A stretch of DNA of 64,000 nt from Arachnia propionica (GTDB lineage Bacteria > Actinomycetota > Actinomycetes > Propionibacteriales > Propionibacteriaceae): the NCBI RefSeq assembly GCF_003932785.1, contig NZ_RQYT01000003.1, forward strand, positions 62,001-126,000. Reading direction: 5' to 3'. This document shows, one piece after another, positions 62,324 through 64,000 of the stretch. The notes beneath the pieces are model-generated. The model worked only from the letters and a program-made list of their open reading frames with translations, did no database searches and was not told the DNA's origin. Each line of letters opens with the position of its first letter. The stretch's first letter is position 1. Position numbers and translations under genes: made by a program.

Positions 62324-64000
62324 TCAGCCGAGGGTGACCCTGACGGTGCTGCCCTTCGCGACGGTCGATCCGGCCGGTGGCTCCATGCCCGTCACCCATC
62401 CGATGAGGCTGCCGACGAGCGGTGTCTCGATGAACTCGGGCACCAGACCCGCGTTCCTGAGGATGCGTTCGGCGTCCTCCCGCTGCTTCCACATGACATC
62501 GGGGACCTCCACCATCTCGGGACCGAGGGACTTGGTGATGGTGATGGTGGCGCCGCGTTGGACGGTCCCGCTGTTGGGGGTTTGCGCGATGACGCGGCCG
62601 ACGGCGACGGTGCTGGAGTGCTCCTCCTCGACGACGACGATCAGGCCGAGCCCCTCGAGCTTCCCGACGGCCGTGGCGGCGTCGCGGCCCTCGAAGTTCT
62701 CCACGGTGATCGGTTCGGGGCCGTTGCTGACCTCGACGTCGATCGCGGTGCCGGGCGGGACCAGGGTGCCGGCGGTCTCCGCGGCGGAGACGATGACCCC
62801 CTTCGCCACGGAGTCCGACCACACCTCGGTCACGGTGCCGAGCGCCAGGTTCGCCCCCTCGAGCAGGGCACGGGCCTCGTCGAGGGACTTGCCCGTGAGC
62901 TCGGGGACCGCGTAACGCTCCGGGCCCTTGGACACGGTGATCGTCACCTCGGTGCCCCGGAGGACGCGCTGCCCCCCGGCGGGGTCCGACGAGATGACCT
63001 GTCCTGCGGGGACCGTCTCCGAGTGCTCCTCCATCTTCTTGACCTTCAGGTCGTTGGCGTCGATGGCGGTGACGGCCTGCTCGAAGGTGACCTGGCCGAT
63101 CTCCGGGGTGGTGGTGAACCGCCCGTCCGCCCACCACCACGACGCGAAGCCGATGATGATGGTCAAGAGCAGGACCGCCGCGATCATGATGATGCCCCGG
63201 CGGCGCCGGTGCACGGGATCGTGGCTGATGTTGAGGCCGGGGAACAGCGGGGTGCGGTGGGAGGAGGGCCCGACCTCGCGCTCCGGCAGTCCCGGCGCGG
63301 GGACCGGCTGGGGTGTGCGGTCGGGGTGGACCGGCGACTGATGGGTCCGGGTCGCGGGGCTGGTCACGACGACCGTGTCCGCGGTGGGGGACACCTCCTC
63401 CTCAGGGATCGGGGGCGACGGGGCGGGGCGGCGTACGGTCCGTGGCGGGAGTTCCGTCAGCGGTCGGGGACGCGGCTCCGGCTTCGGCGAGATCTGCTGG
63501 GTGGGGGCGTCGGGGGAGACGATGACGGGGCGCAGCTGGGCAGCCAGGGCAGGATTGTGGCGGCCCGGTCGTTCCGTCAGCTCCTGCCGGACGATCCGCA
63601 GCTTCTCGACGAGTTCGCGGCCATCGCCGAGCCGGGTGTCGGGATCCCGAGCGGTGGAGGAGGCGACGAGCGCATCCAGGTAGTCGGGGATGAAGCCCGG
63701 TAGGTTGAGTTCCCGCAGCTTCTCGGATGGCGGGGGGACGTCGGTGTTCACGTGCAGGTAGGCGATCTGGTAGTTGTTCTCGCCCACGTGTGGTTTGCGG
63801 CCCGTCAGCAGCTCGAAGAACAGGATGCCGGTCGAGTAGATGTCGCTGCGTGCATCCGGTCTGGCATGGGTGACGAGCTCCGGTGGGAGGTAGGAGGCCG
63901 TCCCGACGAGCACCCCCGTCGCCGTCATCTGCGGGGAGTGTTCCTGACGGGCCAGCCCGAAGTCGGCGACCTTCACCTGGCCGCGGGTGGAGATGAGGAC
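62324..64000 (-). CDS. PASTA-domain Ser/Thr protein kinase (PknL/PknB-like), 5' truncated by the window
   Basis: 558 residues visible, frame open through base 64000. The kinase N-terminal lobe is missing; the DFG motif (VADFGLARQ), activation segment GTASYLPPE and DARSDIYSTGILFFELLTGRKP are present. A Pro-rich linker (about 160-270), one membrane helix, then four PASTA repeats with boundaries about every 66 residues. PASTA repeats bind muropeptides or nascent peptidoglycan. Position after aroG and EamA matches PknL in mycobacteria, although the number of PASTA repeats there differs. Confidence 0.9.
   Translation of the reverse strand, partial: VLISTRGQVKVADFGLARQEHSPQMTATGVLVGTASYLPPELVTHARPDARSDIYSTGILFFELLTGRKPHVGENNYQIAYLHVNTDVPPPSEKLRELNLPGFIPDYLDALVASSTARDPDTRLGDGRELVEKLRIVRQELTERPGRHNPALAAQLRPVIVSPDAPTQQISPKPEPRPRPLTELPPRTVRRPAPSPPIPEEEVSPTADTVVVTSPATRTHQSPVHPDRTPQPVPAPGLPEREVGPSSHRTPLFPGLNISHDPVHRRRRGIIMIAAVLLLTIIIGFASWWWADGRFTTTPEIGQVTFEQAVTAIDANDLKVKKMEEHSETVPAGQVISSDPAGGQRVLRGTEVTITVSKGPERYAVPELTGKSLDEARALLEGANLALGTVTEVWSDSVAKGVIVSAAETAGTLVPPGTAIDVEVSNGPEPITVENFEGRDAATAVGKLEGLGLIVVVEEEHSSTVAVGRVIAQTPNSGTVQRGATITITKSLGPEMVEVPDVMWKQREDAERILRNAGLVPEFIETPLVGSLIGWVTGMEPPAGSTVAKGSTVRVTLG

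Overview
The window is GC-rich, tightly packed bacterial DNA from an actinomycete. Evidence for this is the pair of IMPDH-like proteins GuaB3 and GuaB1, a PerM-type membrane protein (DUF6350), DUF3017 and DUF3043 proteins, a 'sunset' domain protein, a SucB with two lipoyl domains, a PASTA-domain Ser/Thr kinase, MacRS-like regulators and an IdeR/DtxR-type iron box. A relative of the Propionibacteriaceae is my best guess, but I cannot fix the genus from sequence alone. I see no phage, transposase, CRISPR array, tRNA or rRNA.  Layout. 1-0.9 kb: end of guaB3, a chorismate mutase and a small membrane protein. 0.9-7.2 kb: a LacI-controlled sugar ABC importer with an unusual RpiB-like isomerase. 7.3-10.4 kb: thpR, then a TetR regulator with a large operator and a DrrAB-like exporter. 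10.4-13 kb: cysK and guaA. 13.1-16.7 kb: a PspC-domain envelope-stress module (PspC membrane proteins divergent from a PspC-histidine kinase and its response regulator). 16.7-19.7 kb: a 20-bp-periodic repeat array, GlsB-like protein, cardiolipin-synthase-like PLD and a surface CAP protein. 19.8-34.2 kb: pcrA, M23 peptidase, sucCD, a sensor-like membrane protein, perM, radical SAM protein, purN-purH-folD-DUF3017 and mdh. 34.2-39.7 kb: sucB, a conserved small protein, a MerR/TipAS plus DUF2268 metallopeptidase pair, pepA. 40-44 kb: AraC regulator and an iron-siderophore importer lacking an ATPase gene. 44-47.3 kb: DUF3043, pspA-pspAA with a degenerate glycerate-kinase-like protein, and an A-type Fe-S carrier. 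47.4-50.7 kb: DUF1643 protein, guaB1 with a structured leader candidate, rarD. 50.7-64 kb: receiver-like protein, trpD, prepilin-peptidase-like protein, sunset protein, cyclophilin, DEDDh/UvrC-like nuclease, NlpC/P60, acyltransferase, MacRS-like pair, class II DAHP synthase, EamA transporter and a truncated PASTA kinase.  Gene order in 19.8-32 kb and 51-64 kb parallels, from memory, two Mycobacterium tuberculosis neighbourhoods (UvrD1-SucCD-PerM-PurN-PurH and TrpD-NlpC-AroG-PknL).  A striking general property is initiation: at least 15 genes have a TANNNT-like -10 box ending 6-8 nt before the start codon, with no Shine-Dalgarno sequence, which predicts leaderless mRNAs. Genes inside operons instead use SD sites or 4-bp ATGA/GTGA overlaps. 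Convergent gene ends carry perfect GC-rich hairpins or overlap outright. No gene-free stretch exceeds about 265 bp.
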